Of a stretch of DNA of 64,000 bases, positions 44,463 through 55,503 are shown one piece after another; the stretch's first letter is position 1, and each line of letters opens with the position of its first letter. This stretch comes from an uncultured Granulosicoccaceae bacterium (lineage in GTDB: Bacteria; Pseudomonadota; Gammaproteobacteria; Granulosicoccales; Granulosicoccaceae), in assembly GCA_938005265.1 (NCBI GenBank), contig CALLOA010000006.1:1-64000 (forward strand), given 5' to 3'. The notes under the pieces are model-generated. The model was not told where the DNA came from. It made no database searches and saw only the letters and a program-made list of their open reading frames with translations. The translations under genes were made by a program, and so were the position numbers.

Positions 44463-45353
44463 CTAAGCCTTGGCTGTTTTGACGGGGCGAAAAACGATAA
44501 AAGCACCTATTAAAGCCAGAGCCGCGCCAGTAGCGGCAAGTAGTGACCACTCATACCCTTCAAGTGCCGTAGAAATTCCGAGTGCTACTACCGGGAATAA
44601 AACCGTCGCATAGCTTGCTTTCGCCGCGCCATTAGTTTTAACCAGCGAAAGGTAGCAAATAAAGGCGATGACCGATGCGCCGATGGCCAGATAGGCAAGT
44701 GCCGCAAGATAGACAGTTTCGGCTGGCAGCGCCAGGGAATTCCCGGTAAACAAGCCGATAGCCAGGCAGGTGACAGCACTCAGCAACATCGCGCAACTGA
44801 TCATGCTGGGCATGTGTAAATCCTTTGGCAGTGATTGGGTAATCAGATTGCCGATGGAGAAAAACCAGGTGCCCAGAATTGAAAGCGCAAGGCCAAGCAG
44901 AGGTATCGCGCCCTGACTGGATTGGTTCTGGTTCGGATCCCCGATGACCGCTGGGCCAAACAGCAGTAACAACCCCGTTATACCGAACATTGCGCCAACC
45001 ATGGTTTTGGCATCCGGCTTTTTGCGCCGCCACACCCATTCATTGATTGCAACAACAAATACTGCCATTGCGAAGATCACAGATATCAATCCGCTGGGCA
45101 GGTGGGGTGCGGCGTAGTAGAAACTGACAAAGTTAGCGCCAAACAGGAATACCCCCAGGCCGGCAATCTTTGGCCAACAGCTACGGGCTGGAAATTCAAA
45201 TTTGCTCCGTAGTGTCAACCAAAGCAGTAGTGCGATGCCTGCGATAAGAAACCGCCAGCCCACAGACACCACGGGAGCAACTTCGCCCACCTGCAGCCTT
45301 ATTGCATACCATGAGAGTCCCCAGGCGATAACAACTACAAATAAGCGTTTCAT
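44463..45353 (-). CDS. EamA/DMT-family inner-membrane exporter
   Basis: 296 residues with ten hydrophobic segments in two EamA repeats. The first repeat includes WGLSWYAIRLQVGEVAPVVSVGWRFL, an N-terminus typical of RhtA/YdcZ-like drug/metabolite transporters, and the second includes LGLALSILGTWFFSIGNLI. These proteins export amino acids, metabolites or drugs; the substrate cannot be told. Gene-end to gene-end with the lipoprotein at 43858-44433. Confidence 0.88.
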   Translation of the reverse strand: MKRLFVVVIAWGLSWYAIRLQVGEVAPVVSVGWRFLIAGIALLLWLTLRSKFEFPARSCWPKIAGLGVFLFGANFVSFYYAAPHLPSGLISVIFAMAVFVVAINEWVWRRKKPDAKTMVGAMFGITGLLLLFGPAVIGDPNQNQSSQGAIPLLGLALSILGTWFFSIGNLITQSLPKDLHMPSMISCAMLLSAVTCLAIGLFTGNSLALPAETVYLAALAYLAIGASVIAFICYLSLVKTNGAAKASYATVLFPVVALGISTALEGYEWSLLAATGAALALIGAFIVFRPVKTAKA

Positions 45354-45484
45354 GGGGCGAGAGTGTGCCCCTAATCCTGGCGGTTGTTAAGCGATGTTTT
45401 TGGTTCAGTCTTCGATTTTGCTGATTTGGCTAACTGATAGCCAATTATCGCGATGCCGTCGTCTGGAATGTTGCCTGAATAAAA

Positions 45485-47665
45485 TTACTGTGACGCAACG
45501 CGGTCTGATTGATCAGTATTGGGAAGCGCTGCCGTACGGGTTGACAGGCCCATACTGCTGTAGACATTCAACAAGTGCTGGTGAAATTTTTCCTTGTTCA
45601 TAAAGCCTACGACGCGCGCATTTCTGAGTTCTTCACCATTGGGTGCAAAAAACAGAATGGCGGGAGGGCCGAAAAGGCCAAATTCCTTAAGAAGATTCTT
45701 GTCTAGCTTATCGTTCTTGGTCACATCAGCTTGCACAAGGACCGCTTTGTTCATTTGCTCGCTAACAGCCGGATCCGTGAAAGTGAAGGCTTCCATCTCT
45801 TTACAGGATACACACCAGTCGGCGTAAAAATCGAGGATCAGTGGCTTGCCATTACTGCCAGCAGTTTTTACAAACTCGTTAAGATTATCCAGCCCTTTGA
45901 CTTCCATAAATTCAGCTTCGCCACCTGCATGGGTCGAGCTGGCAAGCTGTGCATTGCCAGCTGCACCTGCGCTAACGCTAGTGACTCCTTTTAAAGGCGT
46001 CATCAAGCTGTGTCCACCGGCCAGCGCACCGACCAGCAAGCTCGCACCATAGACGAGAGCGATAACACCTGCACCCTTTGAGAGTCGACGCCAGCCTTCA
46101 GCGCTTTCTTGCAATGAATCCAGGGCTCCCATGTAGATACCGGTAACAATAACCAGAGCTGCTGCCAGCAACATGGTGACGCCTGGAGCAACGAAGCGCG
46201 ACAACATCCAGATGGCAAGACCCAGAAGCATGACACCGAATGCCGCTTTGACGCGATCCATCCAGACCCCGGCTTTGGGCAGCCACTTACCACAGGAAGC
46301 ACCGACCAGAATCAACGGTATGCCCATGCCGATACCTAATGCAAACAGCGCTGTTCCGCCAACCAGAGCATTACCGGTATCAGCAATAAAAATAAGTGCG
46401 CCTACCAGCGGAGCTGTGACACAGGGCCCGACGATAAGTGCTGATAGAAAACCCATTACAGCCACACCTGCGACACTGCCTCCATTCTGATTGTTGCTGA
46501 GGCTGTTGAGGCGGTTTTGCAATGCGACCGGCATTTGCAGTTCATAGAAGCCAAACATTGAAAGCGAAAGAATCGCGAGAATGACTGCGAATGCGGTTAG
46601 TACATACGGGTTCTGTAAAAAGCCAGTGCCCGCTCCAGTTTTTGCCACCAGTACACCAGCAACTGCGTAGGTCAGTGCCATCACCAGGACATAGATGACA
46701 GACAGCAGGGTCGCACGAGCTGTGGTGACTTTTTCTCCCTGGCCGACTATCAGGCCCGACAGAATCGGAACCATCGGCAGTACGCAAGGTGTGAATGCCA
46801 GCAAGACGCCCAGACCGACGAATAGCGCAATAATTACTGGCAGACTGCTGCTGCCAAGCTTGCTTGCTATTTGGTCCTGTTCTGAAAGACCCAGATTCAC
46901 AGTGCTCGCGGAAGCGGTGTCAGCCGAACTTGTACCAACAACACCGGCTTCAGCAGTGACGGTGTTGTAGTTGGTGCTGACATTGCCGGTCACATTGCTG
47001 GCCGCGGTAGCATTGTTGATGTCAGCGGACGGTGTCGTTGAGAGTATCGATGAGACAGGGTCGCCCGATCCGCCGCTGCCTCCGGACGAGCCTGCATCCG
47101 CAATGGCGGCCATGACGTCATTGCTAGTGGCATCAGCGAGGGTGAAGTTGACGGTTTTAGTTTGTGGCGGGTAACAGATGCCAATGTCAGCGCAGCCCTG
47201 ATAACCCACGCTTAGCTCGACATCACGTGCGGTACCTTGATGTTCGAACATTAATTCGGCAGTAACTATCTTGCGGTTAACTTCAACATCACCGAAAAAA
47301 TCATCGTGTTTGAGTTTGCCGGGTGTAAGGCCGCTTACGTTTACTTGTACGTCAGGGTCATTCGGCAGCAGAAAGCCTGTCTTGTCGCGATACAGATAAT
47401 GCCCTTCCGAGATCAGGATGGTTGCTGTTGCACGGTTATCGCCGGCTGGCACAACTTCAAGTACAAAAGCCACATCCGGGTCGAGAACTTCCGACGCTTC
47501 GCCCATCAGGCCAGACAGACTTGATTGCGCACTGGCAGCGAAAGTCCAAACGAAAAGACTTAACGTAGTAAATGCACGCGTGACAAGTGCACGCGTAATA
47601 AGCGCGTGCCGAGTCGAAGCGGGTAAACCCTTGGTATGTCGATTTATCATTAACCGATCTATCAT
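45485..47665 (-). CDS. dsbD: Thiol:disulfide interchange protein DsbD
   Basis: About 726 residues. A signal peptide ends near FAASAQ. The N-terminal periplasmic domain has the reactive pair in GCADIGICYPP. The membrane domain has Cys in LAFTPCVLPMVPILSG and IVGPCVTAPLVGAL. The C-terminal thioredoxin domain has WCVSC in LDFYADWCVSCKEMEA. DsbD passes electrons from cytoplasmic thioredoxin to periplasmic DsbC/CcmG-type partners. An ~80-residue Ser/Thr/Asn-rich linker between the first domain and the membrane part is longer than usual. Starts at 47671 (GTG), 47665 and 47650 are all possible because of a 15-bp duplication over the start. Confidence 0.93.
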   Translation of the reverse strand: MIDRLMINRHTKGLPASTRHALITRALVTRAFTTLSLFVWTFAASAQSSLSGLMGEASEVLDPDVAFVLEVVPAGDNRATATILISEGHYLYRDKTGFLLPNDPDVQVNVSGLTPGKLKHDDFFGDVEVNRKIVTAELMFEHQGTARDVELSVGYQGCADIGICYPPQTKTVNFTLADATSNDVMAAIADAGSSGGSGGSGDPVSSILSTTPSADINNATAASNVTGNVSTNYNTVTAEAGVVGTSSADTASASTVNLGLSEQDQIASKLGSSSLPVIIALFVGLGVLLAFTPCVLPMVPILSGLIVGQGEKVTTARATLLSVIYVLVMALTYAVAGVLVAKTGAGTGFLQNPYVLTAFAVILAILSLSMFGFYELQMPVALQNRLNSLSNNQNGGSVAGVAVMGFLSALIVGPCVTAPLVGALIFIADTGNALVGGTALFALGIGMGIPLILVGASCGKWLPKAGVWMDRVKAAFGVMLLGLAIWMLSRFVAPGVTMLLAAALVIVTGIYMGALDSLQESAEGWRRLSKGAGVIALVYGASLLVGALAGGHSLMTPLKGVTSVSAGAAGNAQLASSTHAGGEAEFMEVKGLDNLNEFVKTAGSNGKPLILDFYADWCVSCKEMEAFTFTDPAVSEQMNKAVLVQADVTKNDKLDKNLLKEFGLFGPPAILFFAPNGEELRNARVVGFMNKEKFHQHLLNVYSSMGLSTRTAALPNTDQSDRVASQ

Positions 47666-47670
47666 TAACA
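47641..47670. repeat. 15-bp tandem duplication over the dsbD start
   Basis: Units 47641-47655 and 47656-47670 differ by two bases and duplicate the start region, giving ATG codons at both 47665 and 47650 on the minus strand. Confidence 0.85.
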
Positions 47671-48096
47671 CAACTGTCCCAATGGCTAGCCGCCAACCAG
47701 TAGCTAGGCGCGGTAGTATATCGATACTTGCTCGGCGATTACGTTACGTTAATTCGTTACGTCAATCTTTTACCGTGCCGAGAATACTGTGGTCTACAGA
47801 ATATGCAGAACTGCAAAGGCTTTCGAAAACTCGCTGTCCTGCGGCTTGTAAGACCAGTTTCAAGCCATAAGTTTCATAAATATAGCTGCAGTTTGAGCGC
47901 AATCTTGTGACAAACTGTGTTTGTATTGTGAACAGCCAAACAGGATAAACGTCTCAAATAATCGAAAAATTGCAATCGATACAGGGAATTGCAAGTCGCA
48001 ACAGGACGTTACATTCTCAGCTTTTTCAGCAAAGTTGAGCGAAATCCGAGCGATAGAAATCTGTTAGAAATTCGTGAGACACTGCCGGAGATTCAA
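47666..48096. other. Intergenic region between dsbD and fxsA
   Basis: About 430 bp between divergent genes, presumably holding both promoters. No consensus promoter stands out. The frame of fxsA is open back to 47989, but the upstream 36 codons do not match the family. Confidence 0.5.
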
Positions 48097-48606
48097 TTGC
48101 CATACCTATTTCTACTTTTCATACTAATCCCGATTATAGAAATTGCGGTACTTATACAGGTGGGAAGCAGCATTGGATTGCTGCCAACTTTGTTAATTAT
48201 CATCGCTACCGCCATTCTTGGCACGTTTTTACTGCGCCAGCAGGGCCTTGCGACTCTGACAAGGGCACAACAGCGTATGGCATCGGGACAGCTGCCTGCC
48301 GAGCAGATGATGGAGGGCATCATGTTGCTGATCGGCGGTGTACTGCTGCTTACCCCAGGTTTTGTTACAGACATTTTCGGTTTTTGCTGTCTGATTCCGG
48401 TCACCCGCCAATGGATGGCACGCCGACTGGCTTCGCGCTCGGTAATTGGAGTATGGGGTGGAGTGGGTTCTTCTGGCGGAGCGCCCTCGGCTGGCAGTGC
48501 TCCTGGTATGGGGCCTTCCCCCGGCATGGGAAATACGGGTCAACCACATCGGCCGGGCGCTGAAGGAGACGTCATTGAAGGGTCCTACAAGCGTGAAGAT
48601 CCTTGA
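48097..48606 (+). CDS. fxsA: FxsA family membrane protein
   Basis: 169 residues (E. coli FxsA 158). Membrane segments LFLLFILIPIIEIAVLIQVG, LLPTLLIIIATAILGTFLL and GIMLLIGGVLLLTPGFVTDIFGF are the family hallmark. A soluble Gly/Pro/Ser-rich tail ends in GDVIEGSYKRED. FxsA is an inner-membrane protein first known for affecting phage T7 exclusion by F plasmid. The TTG at 48097 has GGAG six bases upstream and gives the conserved start (MPYLFLLFILIP). Position next to groES is a common gammaproteobacterial order. Confidence 0.88.
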   Translation: MPYLFLLFILIPIIEIAVLIQVGSSIGLLPTLLIIIATAILGTFLLRQQGLATLTRAQQRMASGQLPAEQMMEGIMLLIGGVLLLTPGFVTDIFGFCCLIPVTRQWMARRLASRSVIGVWGGVGSSGGAPSAGSAPGMGPSPGMGNTGQPHRPGAEGDVIEGSYKREDP

Positions 48607-48823
48607 TCCAGCAGCTTTTTTTCGTTAACGGCGCCATTCCTTAACTTCGCGTGGCCGGCTAAGCCGTATCTTCTTGCGCGTCTGGCCTTATCACCTTAAC
48701 TTCCGCTAAATCTTGACCAGGGTCACTGTCCTTCGGAACCGCGCTCAAGAAGTGTTGGGTGCCGGGGGCAAGAATTATTTTGCCATTTTCCGACCTTCTA
48801 CTGGTTTAGCAGGGCAGCAACCC

Positions 48824-48851
48824 TTGAAATTGAAAAATCTGTCGCTACAAT
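48824..48851 (+). promoter_or_regulatory. groESL sigma-70-type promoter
   Basis: TTGAAA (48824-48829), a 16-base spacer and TACAAT (48846-48851) give five of six matches in each hexamer. The upstream CTTGAAA also fits a sigma-32 -35 element. Transcription would start inside the adjacent operator. Confidence 0.6.
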
Positions 48852-48877
48852 TAGCACTCGTTTCGTATGAGTGCTAA
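48851..48877. promoter_or_regulatory. CIRCE operator (HrcA binding site)
   Basis: TTAGCACTC, nine bases, GAGTGCTAA: a perfect match to the CIRCE consensus, 64 bp before groES and overlapping the expected transcription start. HrcA is expected to repress groESL until heat shock. Confidence 0.95.
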
Positions 48878-48940
48878 TAAGCAATCATTTTCGTACTATC
48901 GAGTGAATCCCACTCAGAGCATTGCAGGAGAAGTGAAGTC

Positions 48941-49228
48941 ATGAAAATTCGTCCGTTGCACGATCGCGTGGTCGTCAAGCGAATGGAAGAAGAAACCACT
49001 AGCGCAGGGGGCATCGTGATTCCCGATTCGGCTGCTGAAAAGCCGATGCGTGGTGAGGTCATCTCCGTAGGAAACGGTAAGGTTGCTGACAACGGCGACG
49101 TTCGTCCGCTGGATGTTAAAGCAGGTGACCAGATTCTGTTTGGTAAGTATTCCGGTACCGAAATCAAGATTGAAGGTGAAGAGCTGCTGGTGATGCGTGA
49201 AGACGACATCATGGGCATTCTTGACTAA
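48941..49228 (+). CDS. groES: Co-chaperonin GroES
   Basis: 95 residues, the normal length. [18 protein letters not shown], the mobile loop [18 protein letters not shown] and the roof/base segments [20 protein letters not shown] are all present. It forms the heptameric lid of the GroEL chamber. GCAGGAG precedes the ATG. It is 51 bp ahead of groEL and controlled by the upstream CIRCE. Confidence 0.98.
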   Translation: MKIRPLHDRVVVKRMEEETTSAGGIVIPDSAAEKPMRGEVISVGNGKVADNGDVRPLDVKAGDQILFGKYSGTEIKIEGEELLVMREDDIMGILD

Positions 49229-49276
49229 TCACCTGATCAAACACCGAATTCACCAAACAAAATTCAGAGGAAATAA

Positions 49277-50923
<1,647 letters not shown>

Positions 50924-50945
50924 TAAATTGCCAATTGCTTAACGA

Positions 50946-50973
50946 AAAACCCGGCCTTGTGCCGGGTTTTTTT
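50946..50973 (+). terminator. groESL rho-independent terminator
   Basis: AAAACCCGGC (50946-50955) and GCCGGGTTTT (50961-50970) pair over a 5-base loop; seven T close the element. Confidence 0.95.
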
Positions 50974-51140
50974 GTGCCTGCGATTCAGTGTCATGATTAT
51001 TTAACGTTGCACAACGTGATTTACTTCAGGAAGTGGGTGAAATGCCGTTATCACAGATGAGTTCAACTAACGTCAGTGTTTGAATAAGTAACAAATGAAA
51101 ATTTCTTTCTTTCGCGCCTGAATCTGGTCGACGTATATCC

Positions 51141-53258
51141 TTGCCTCCCATTCTGCGCATAAAATCGCTTTGGCCAGACACTTGGCCCATCAACACGGCC
51201 GTAAAGCTCGGGTTATGGGCGGCTGTGGCCTTGTTTGCCTTGCAAAGCCTGATGGCAATCCCGACGCTGTGGAGTAATGAATCACAGTTAATGAAGCATG
51301 CCAGCAGGGAAGGGAAGATGCAGGTGCAGACATGGTTGGACCGCAATCCGCAGGCCGCGCTTGCTAATTTGCCACTGCCTTCCAGCATGCATGCGCTGCG
51401 ATTGAGCGCGCCGGGCGCTGATGCCTATTTGGCGATCATCGGTAGGGCAAGGTGGGACGGTGCTGTACTGGCAGACCCGTTAAGCTTTCAACGTGATGGT
51501 GACATTTTGCACGCCAATTGGTCGCTCACACACAACGGGCGACCCTTGAATGCAGATGCCCAGCTGAACATAAAAACACTGATTTCTACATCGCACAGTC
51601 AAACCTGGCGGCATTTGCTGGTAGTTATTGTCACCAGTGCACTGGGTGGTTTAATTACCTGGTTCCTCGCCAGCCGGTTATTTCTGTTTCCCATGGCAAA
51701 TGCCTTAAATGCGATTCGCACAACGCGTGAGATGGGTCGCTCCGGCACTCCCGGATCAGTGGAGCATGACAGCACAGCGGAGCTCAATCTTTTTACGTAT
51801 GAGTTCAATAGCCTGATCGAAGAGCAGCAGAAAGCAGCCAGACAGGTTCAGGTAAAACAGCAATATCTCGAATATGCTGCCCACCATGATCCTTTGACTC
51901 ACTTGTCCAACCGTTTGATGTTTGAAGATCGCCTGAAAGATACCGTACAGGCTGCTCTTAACGAGGGCGAGCAGTTCGCTGTATTTTTGGTAGATCTCGA
52001 TAACTTCAAATTTTTCAATGATCAGTATGGGCATTTGATTGGTGACAAAATGGTGGTTGAGGTTGGCTCGCGATTGAAATCCATGATGCGCGATATTGAT
52101 CTGGTGGCACGGCTGGATGGAGACGAGTTTGTCGTTATCCAGAAGGACATCTACGAAAAAGACAGCATTGTTGATATTGCCAAGCGGATTATGAGTGTGC
52201 TTACAGCGCCTTTTGAATACCGCGGCTTTACTTTGAAAGCGTCCGTTTCGGTTGGTGTTGCGTATTTCCCTGACGATGTGCACATGGATAAGGATGAGGC
52301 GACCGTTAGTGAAGAAATCGTCAACAATGCATCGGTTGCCTTGCAAGAGGCGAAGACCAATGGCAAGAATCAGTTCCAGTTGTTTAATGAATCGATGCGC
52401 AAACGTTTAACTGATCGAATACGCATTGAGCAAGATCTGAAAAATGCTTTGGGTGAAAGTCAGTTCGAGGTTTACTACCAGCCAAAAATCAATATAAAGA
52501 CCCGTGAGGTAACGGGTGCTGAAGCGCTGGTCCGCTGGATTCACCCGGTAGAAGGGCGCATTTCTCCTGAACTGTTTGTGCCGGTGGCAGAAGAAGCGGG
52601 TCTTATCATTGAGATTGGTGAGTGGATTTTACGTACCGCCTGTCGTCAGACTCGCATGCTGCACCAATTGGGTTATCGTGGGCTAAATGTCGCAGTGAAT
52701 ATTTCTGCGGTTCAATTCACCGATGGTAATCTTCTGCCGATGGTCAGCAAGGCACTGAAAGACAGCCAGTTGCAACCTGAGTTGCTGGAGCTTGAAATAA
52801 CTGAAAGTGCGGTGATGCACGATCCCGAAGATGTTATCCATTCCTTGCATGAACTGAGTCGATTTGGCATGCGACTGGCGATTGATGATTTCGGAACCGG
52901 GTATTCCTCACTTGCCTATCTGAAACGCTTTCCGGTAGATACACTGAAGATTGACCGAGCCTTCATCACCGATATTTCCAGTGACAATGATGATGTGGCG
53001 ATCGTGGAAGCGGTACTGGGCCTGGGTCAGCATTTCAATATGAAAATAGTGGCTGAAGGCGTAGAGGACGAGGATCAGTTAAATTTCCTGGCGGATCAGG
53101 GCTGTGATCTGGCACAAGGCTATTTTATAAGCCAGCCGATGAATCTGCGTGACTACATAGCATGGCTGGAAAAGTGGCCCTATGGCATGGCTGGTGATGT
53201 CGAAGGTGCTGCCGCCAAACGTATGGCTCTTGCTGCAGCTGCAAGAAAAGCGGCATAA
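51141..53258 (+). CDS. Membrane GGDEF/EAL dual-domain c-di-GMP protein
   Basis: 705 residues from a TTG, the only standard start upstream of the first membrane helix. Two membrane segments (TAVKLGLWAAVALFALQS and LLVVIVTSALGGLITWFLAS) flank a ~120-residue periplasmic region. A HAMP-like linker precedes a GGDEF domain whose signature is RLDGDEF (first Gly replaced by Asp). The EAL domain is complete: EALVRW, LEITES, DDFGTGYSSL, KIDRAF, VAEGVED and QGYFISQPM. It likely hydrolyses c-di-GMP; cyclase activity is less sure. It could set the c-di-GMP level sensed by PelD, but that link is only inference. Confidence 0.88.
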   Translation: MPPILRIKSLWPDTWPINTAVKLGLWAAVALFALQSLMAIPTLWSNESQLMKHASREGKMQVQTWLDRNPQAALANLPLPSSMHALRLSAPGADAYLAIIGRARWDGAVLADPLSFQRDGDILHANWSLTHNGRPLNADAQLNIKTLISTSHSQTWRHLLVVIVTSALGGLITWFLASRLFLFPMANALNAIRTTREMGRSGTPGSVEHDSTAELNLFTYEFNSLIEEQQKAARQVQVKQQYLEYAAHHDPLTHLSNRLMFEDRLKDTVQAALNEGEQFAVFLVDLDNFKFFNDQYGHLIGDKMVVEVGSRLKSMMRDIDLVARLDGDEFVVIQKDIYEKDSIVDIAKRIMSVLTAPFEYRGFTLKASVSVGVAYFPDDVHMDKDEATVSEEIVNNASVALQEAKTNGKNQFQLFNESMRKRLTDRIRIEQDLKNALGESQFEVYYQPKINIKTREVTGAEALVRWIHPVEGRISPELFVPVAEEAGLIIEIGEWILRTACRQTRMLHQLGYRGLNVAVNISAVQFTDGNLLPMVSKALKDSQLQPELLELEITESAVMHDPEDVIHSLHELSRFGMRLAIDDFGTGYSSLAYLKRFPVDTLKIDRAFITDISSDNDDVAIVEAVLGLGQHFNMKIVAEGVEDEDQLNFLADQGCDLAQGYFISQPMNLRDYIAWLEKWPYGMAGDVEGAAAKRMALAAAARKAA

Positions 53259-53327
53259 ATAATTCCTCTGGCTGTACTTGCGGTCCAGACTGCGGTAGCT
53301 TCATCTTTTTGCGTTTGAGACAAGAAG

Positions 53328-53939
53328 ATGGCCGGTGAACGCTGCAGTTGGTCAACAGGAAGTGATCTCTACATTTCCTATCACGATAATGAGTGGGGCA
53401 GGCCCTGCTATGACCCTGTCGAACTATTTGAGCTACTCAATCTCGAGGGAGCCCAGGCAGGTTTGAGCTGGATCACCATTCTGCAGAAACGCGAAAACTA
53501 CCGTAAAGCATTTAAGAATTTCGATCCTGTGAAGGTCGCGCGTCTGCGTGACAGCACGATTGAAAAACTCTTGCTTGATCCCGGTATCGTGCGTAATCGC
53601 TTAAAAGTTGAAGCGGTCCGAACCAATGCGAAGCTGTATCTGGAGATGCAGTCCAATGATGAATGCTTCGCCGAATTTCTATGGTCTTTTGTGGGGCACG
53701 TTCCACTACAGAACCGGCGTAAGAGTATGAAATCGGTGCCAGCAAAAACCGTCGAATCTGATGCTATGAGCAAAGCGCTGAAAAAACGTGGTTTCAAATT
53801 TTGTGGCAGCACGATTTGTTATGCGTTCATGCAAGCTGCTGGCATGGTCAATGATCACCTGCTTACTTGCCCTTCACATAAACCGTGCGAGAAGCTGGCT
53901 GCAAGCCGGTTCATGCCAAAGAACTGGCCGGGTAGATAG
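53328..53939 (+). CDS. tag: DNA-3-methyladenine glycosylase I
   Basis: 203 residues. The Tag family pattern is intact: RCSWSTGSDLYISYHDNEWG, LFELLNLEGAQAGLSWITIL, KRENYRKAFKNFD, and the C-terminal KKRGFKFCGSTICYAFMQAAGMVNDHL with CPSHK. The N-terminal Cys, a His and C-terminal His/Cys form the zinc site. It excises 3-methyladenine from alkylated DNA. It lies 69 bp after the GGDEF/EAL gene and 20 bp before the ligase gene. Confidence 0.93.
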   Translation: MAGERCSWSTGSDLYISYHDNEWGRPCYDPVELFELLNLEGAQAGLSWITILQKRENYRKAFKNFDPVKVARLRDSTIEKLLLDPGIVRNRLKVEAVRTNAKLYLEMQSNDECFAEFLWSFVGHVPLQNRRKSMKSVPAKTVESDAMSKALKKRGFKFCGSTICYAFMQAAGMVNDHLLTCPSHKPCEKLAASRFMPKNWPGR

Positions 53940-53959
53940 TAGCGGTTCGGAATGCAGCC

Positions 53960-55495
53960 ATGATCAACACGTTGTTGCTGCAGGGGTACCGCCAGCAACT
54001 GGCATCCCGTCCCTCAAAAGTTGCGTTTGTTCTGGATGGACAGGCGTTCACCTTTGCTGACCTTCAAGCACGCGCTACTGTGTTGCAGCAAACGTTCGCT
54101 GAACGCAGACAGCTTCGTGTGGCGATTGCTTTGCCTAATTGCCTGGATGTGGCTTGCTGGTACATCGCATGCGCATCAGCAGGCCACACACTGATTCTTA
54201 TGGAACCGGAATGGCCGCAAGCAACTTACAAGGCCGCTTTGCAGCTGGTGCGTCCGAACATCATTGCCGGTGGCCCGGGCGCGGGTATCGAGTGCGATTT
54301 TTCAGCTGCTGCGGGTAATCCGGATTGGTACGATGAAACAAATTTTGCTTTCCTTGCAGGTTTTACTTCCGGTTCCAGTGGCCGACCTAAAGCGTTTTTA
54401 CGTGATAGTAATTCATGGTTGGCCTCATTTCGCTGTTCAAGCCGCGAGTTCGATATCTCTGCGGAGACTGTGCAATTGGCACCCGGGCCGTTGTCGCATG
54501 GGTTGAGTTTTTATGCCATGGCGGAATCCTTGTACGCGGGTGCCACCTTTGTAACACAGTCAAATTTCAGTGCCGAAGCTTGTATCACCACCTTACAAAC
54601 CTCAGCCAACAGTCTGGTAGTCGTGCCAACGATGTTGCAACGTATCCTTGACAGCTATTCGAAAGAGTTAAACGGGTCGTGCGATCAGCGTCACGATGGG
54701 GCCGGGAGTGAATTGAAATTCAAGGCTATTGTTGCCGGCGCCAAACTCAGTAGTCACTTGAAGCAACGCTTTCGCGCGACTTGGCCCGCTGCGCAATTGA
54801 GTGAATATTATGGTGCGTCCGAATTAAGTTTCGTCTCAGTCAATCATGATCATGAAGATCTCCCGGATGATTCTGTCGGTCGTCTTTGCGAGGGAGTCAG
54901 CGTCACGACATTTGACTCTAGCGGTCTGCGATTGCCAGCGTCAACGGCAGGTACGCTGCATGTGCGTAGTGCCATGCTTGCTTCGGGTTATCTTAAACAG
55001 CAGTCTGGTGCATTTATTATTGCACCTTTGAGTGGCACTGACGGCTGGTATACGGTCGGTGACCGTGGCCACCTTGATGCGCAGGGTAATCTGTTTCTGA
55101 CCGATCGGGAGGATCGCATGCTGATTAGCGGTGGTCTTAACGTCTACCCTTCAAGCGTCGAGCGTATTATTAGTGAGGAGCTGCACAACCGAGGGTTTGG
55201 CGAGAATCTGGAACATTGTGTGGTGTTGGGAATACCTGACCCGGAGTGGGGGGAGAAGATTGTGTTGATTCTCGCAGGGAACAAGTTGCAACCAGACTCG
55301 GTGTATTCAGCTGACTCGGCAGACTTTGCCGGAATCCGGCAGACGCTTGCAGGCTGTTTCGCCGGGTGTCTGCAAAAACACGAAATACCGCGGCTTTTGT
55401 TTGTCGCTGAAACGATTCCCCTGACGACTAGCGGTAAGGTGGCTTATCGCGAGTTGCAGCAATTACTGCCTGAGCTGACACAACTGATAATCTGA
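53960..55495 (+). CDS. AMP-dependent acyl-CoA ligase/synthetase
   Basis: 511 residues of the ANL superfamily. The phosphate loop FTSGSSGRPKAF, the LSEYYGASELSFVS acyl-pocket motif, YTVGDRGHLD, LTDREDRMLISGGLNVYPSSVE and the C-terminal catalytic Lys in LTTSGKVAYREL are visible. It activates a carboxylate to acyl-AMP and then CoA thioester; the acyl chain is unknown. It is followed eight bases later by a thiolase-like gene, so the two probably act on the same acyl-CoA. Confidence 0.88.
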   Translation: MINTLLLQGYRQQLASRPSKVAFVLDGQAFTFADLQARATVLQQTFAERRQLRVAIALPNCLDVACWYIACASAGHTLILMEPEWPQATYKAALQLVRPNIIAGGPGAGIECDFSAAAGNPDWYDETNFAFLAGFTSGSSGRPKAFLRDSNSWLASFRCSSREFDISAETVQLAPGPLSHGLSFYAMAESLYAGATFVTQSNFSAEACITTLQTSANSLVVVPTMLQRILDSYSKELNGSCDQRHDGAGSELKFKAIVAGAKLSSHLKQRFRATWPAAQLSEYYGASELSFVSVNHDHEDLPDDSVGRLCEGVSVTTFDSSGLRLPASTAGTLHVRSAMLASGYLKQQSGAFIIAPLSGTDGWYTVGDRGHLDAQGNLFLTDREDRMLISGGLNVYPSSVERIISEELHNRGFGENLEHCVVLGIPDPEWGEKIVLILAGNKLQPDSVYSADSADFAGIRQTLAGCFAGCLQKHEIPRLLFVAETIPLTTSGKVAYRELQQLLPELTQLII

Positions 55496-55503
55496 ACAAC
55501 TGC

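Larger units (their letters stand above)
48607..48940. other. groES upstream region
   Basis: 334 bp without a gene. It contains the groES promoter (48824-48851) and the CIRCE operator (48851-48877). I see nothing firm in the first 200 bp. Confidence 0.6.
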
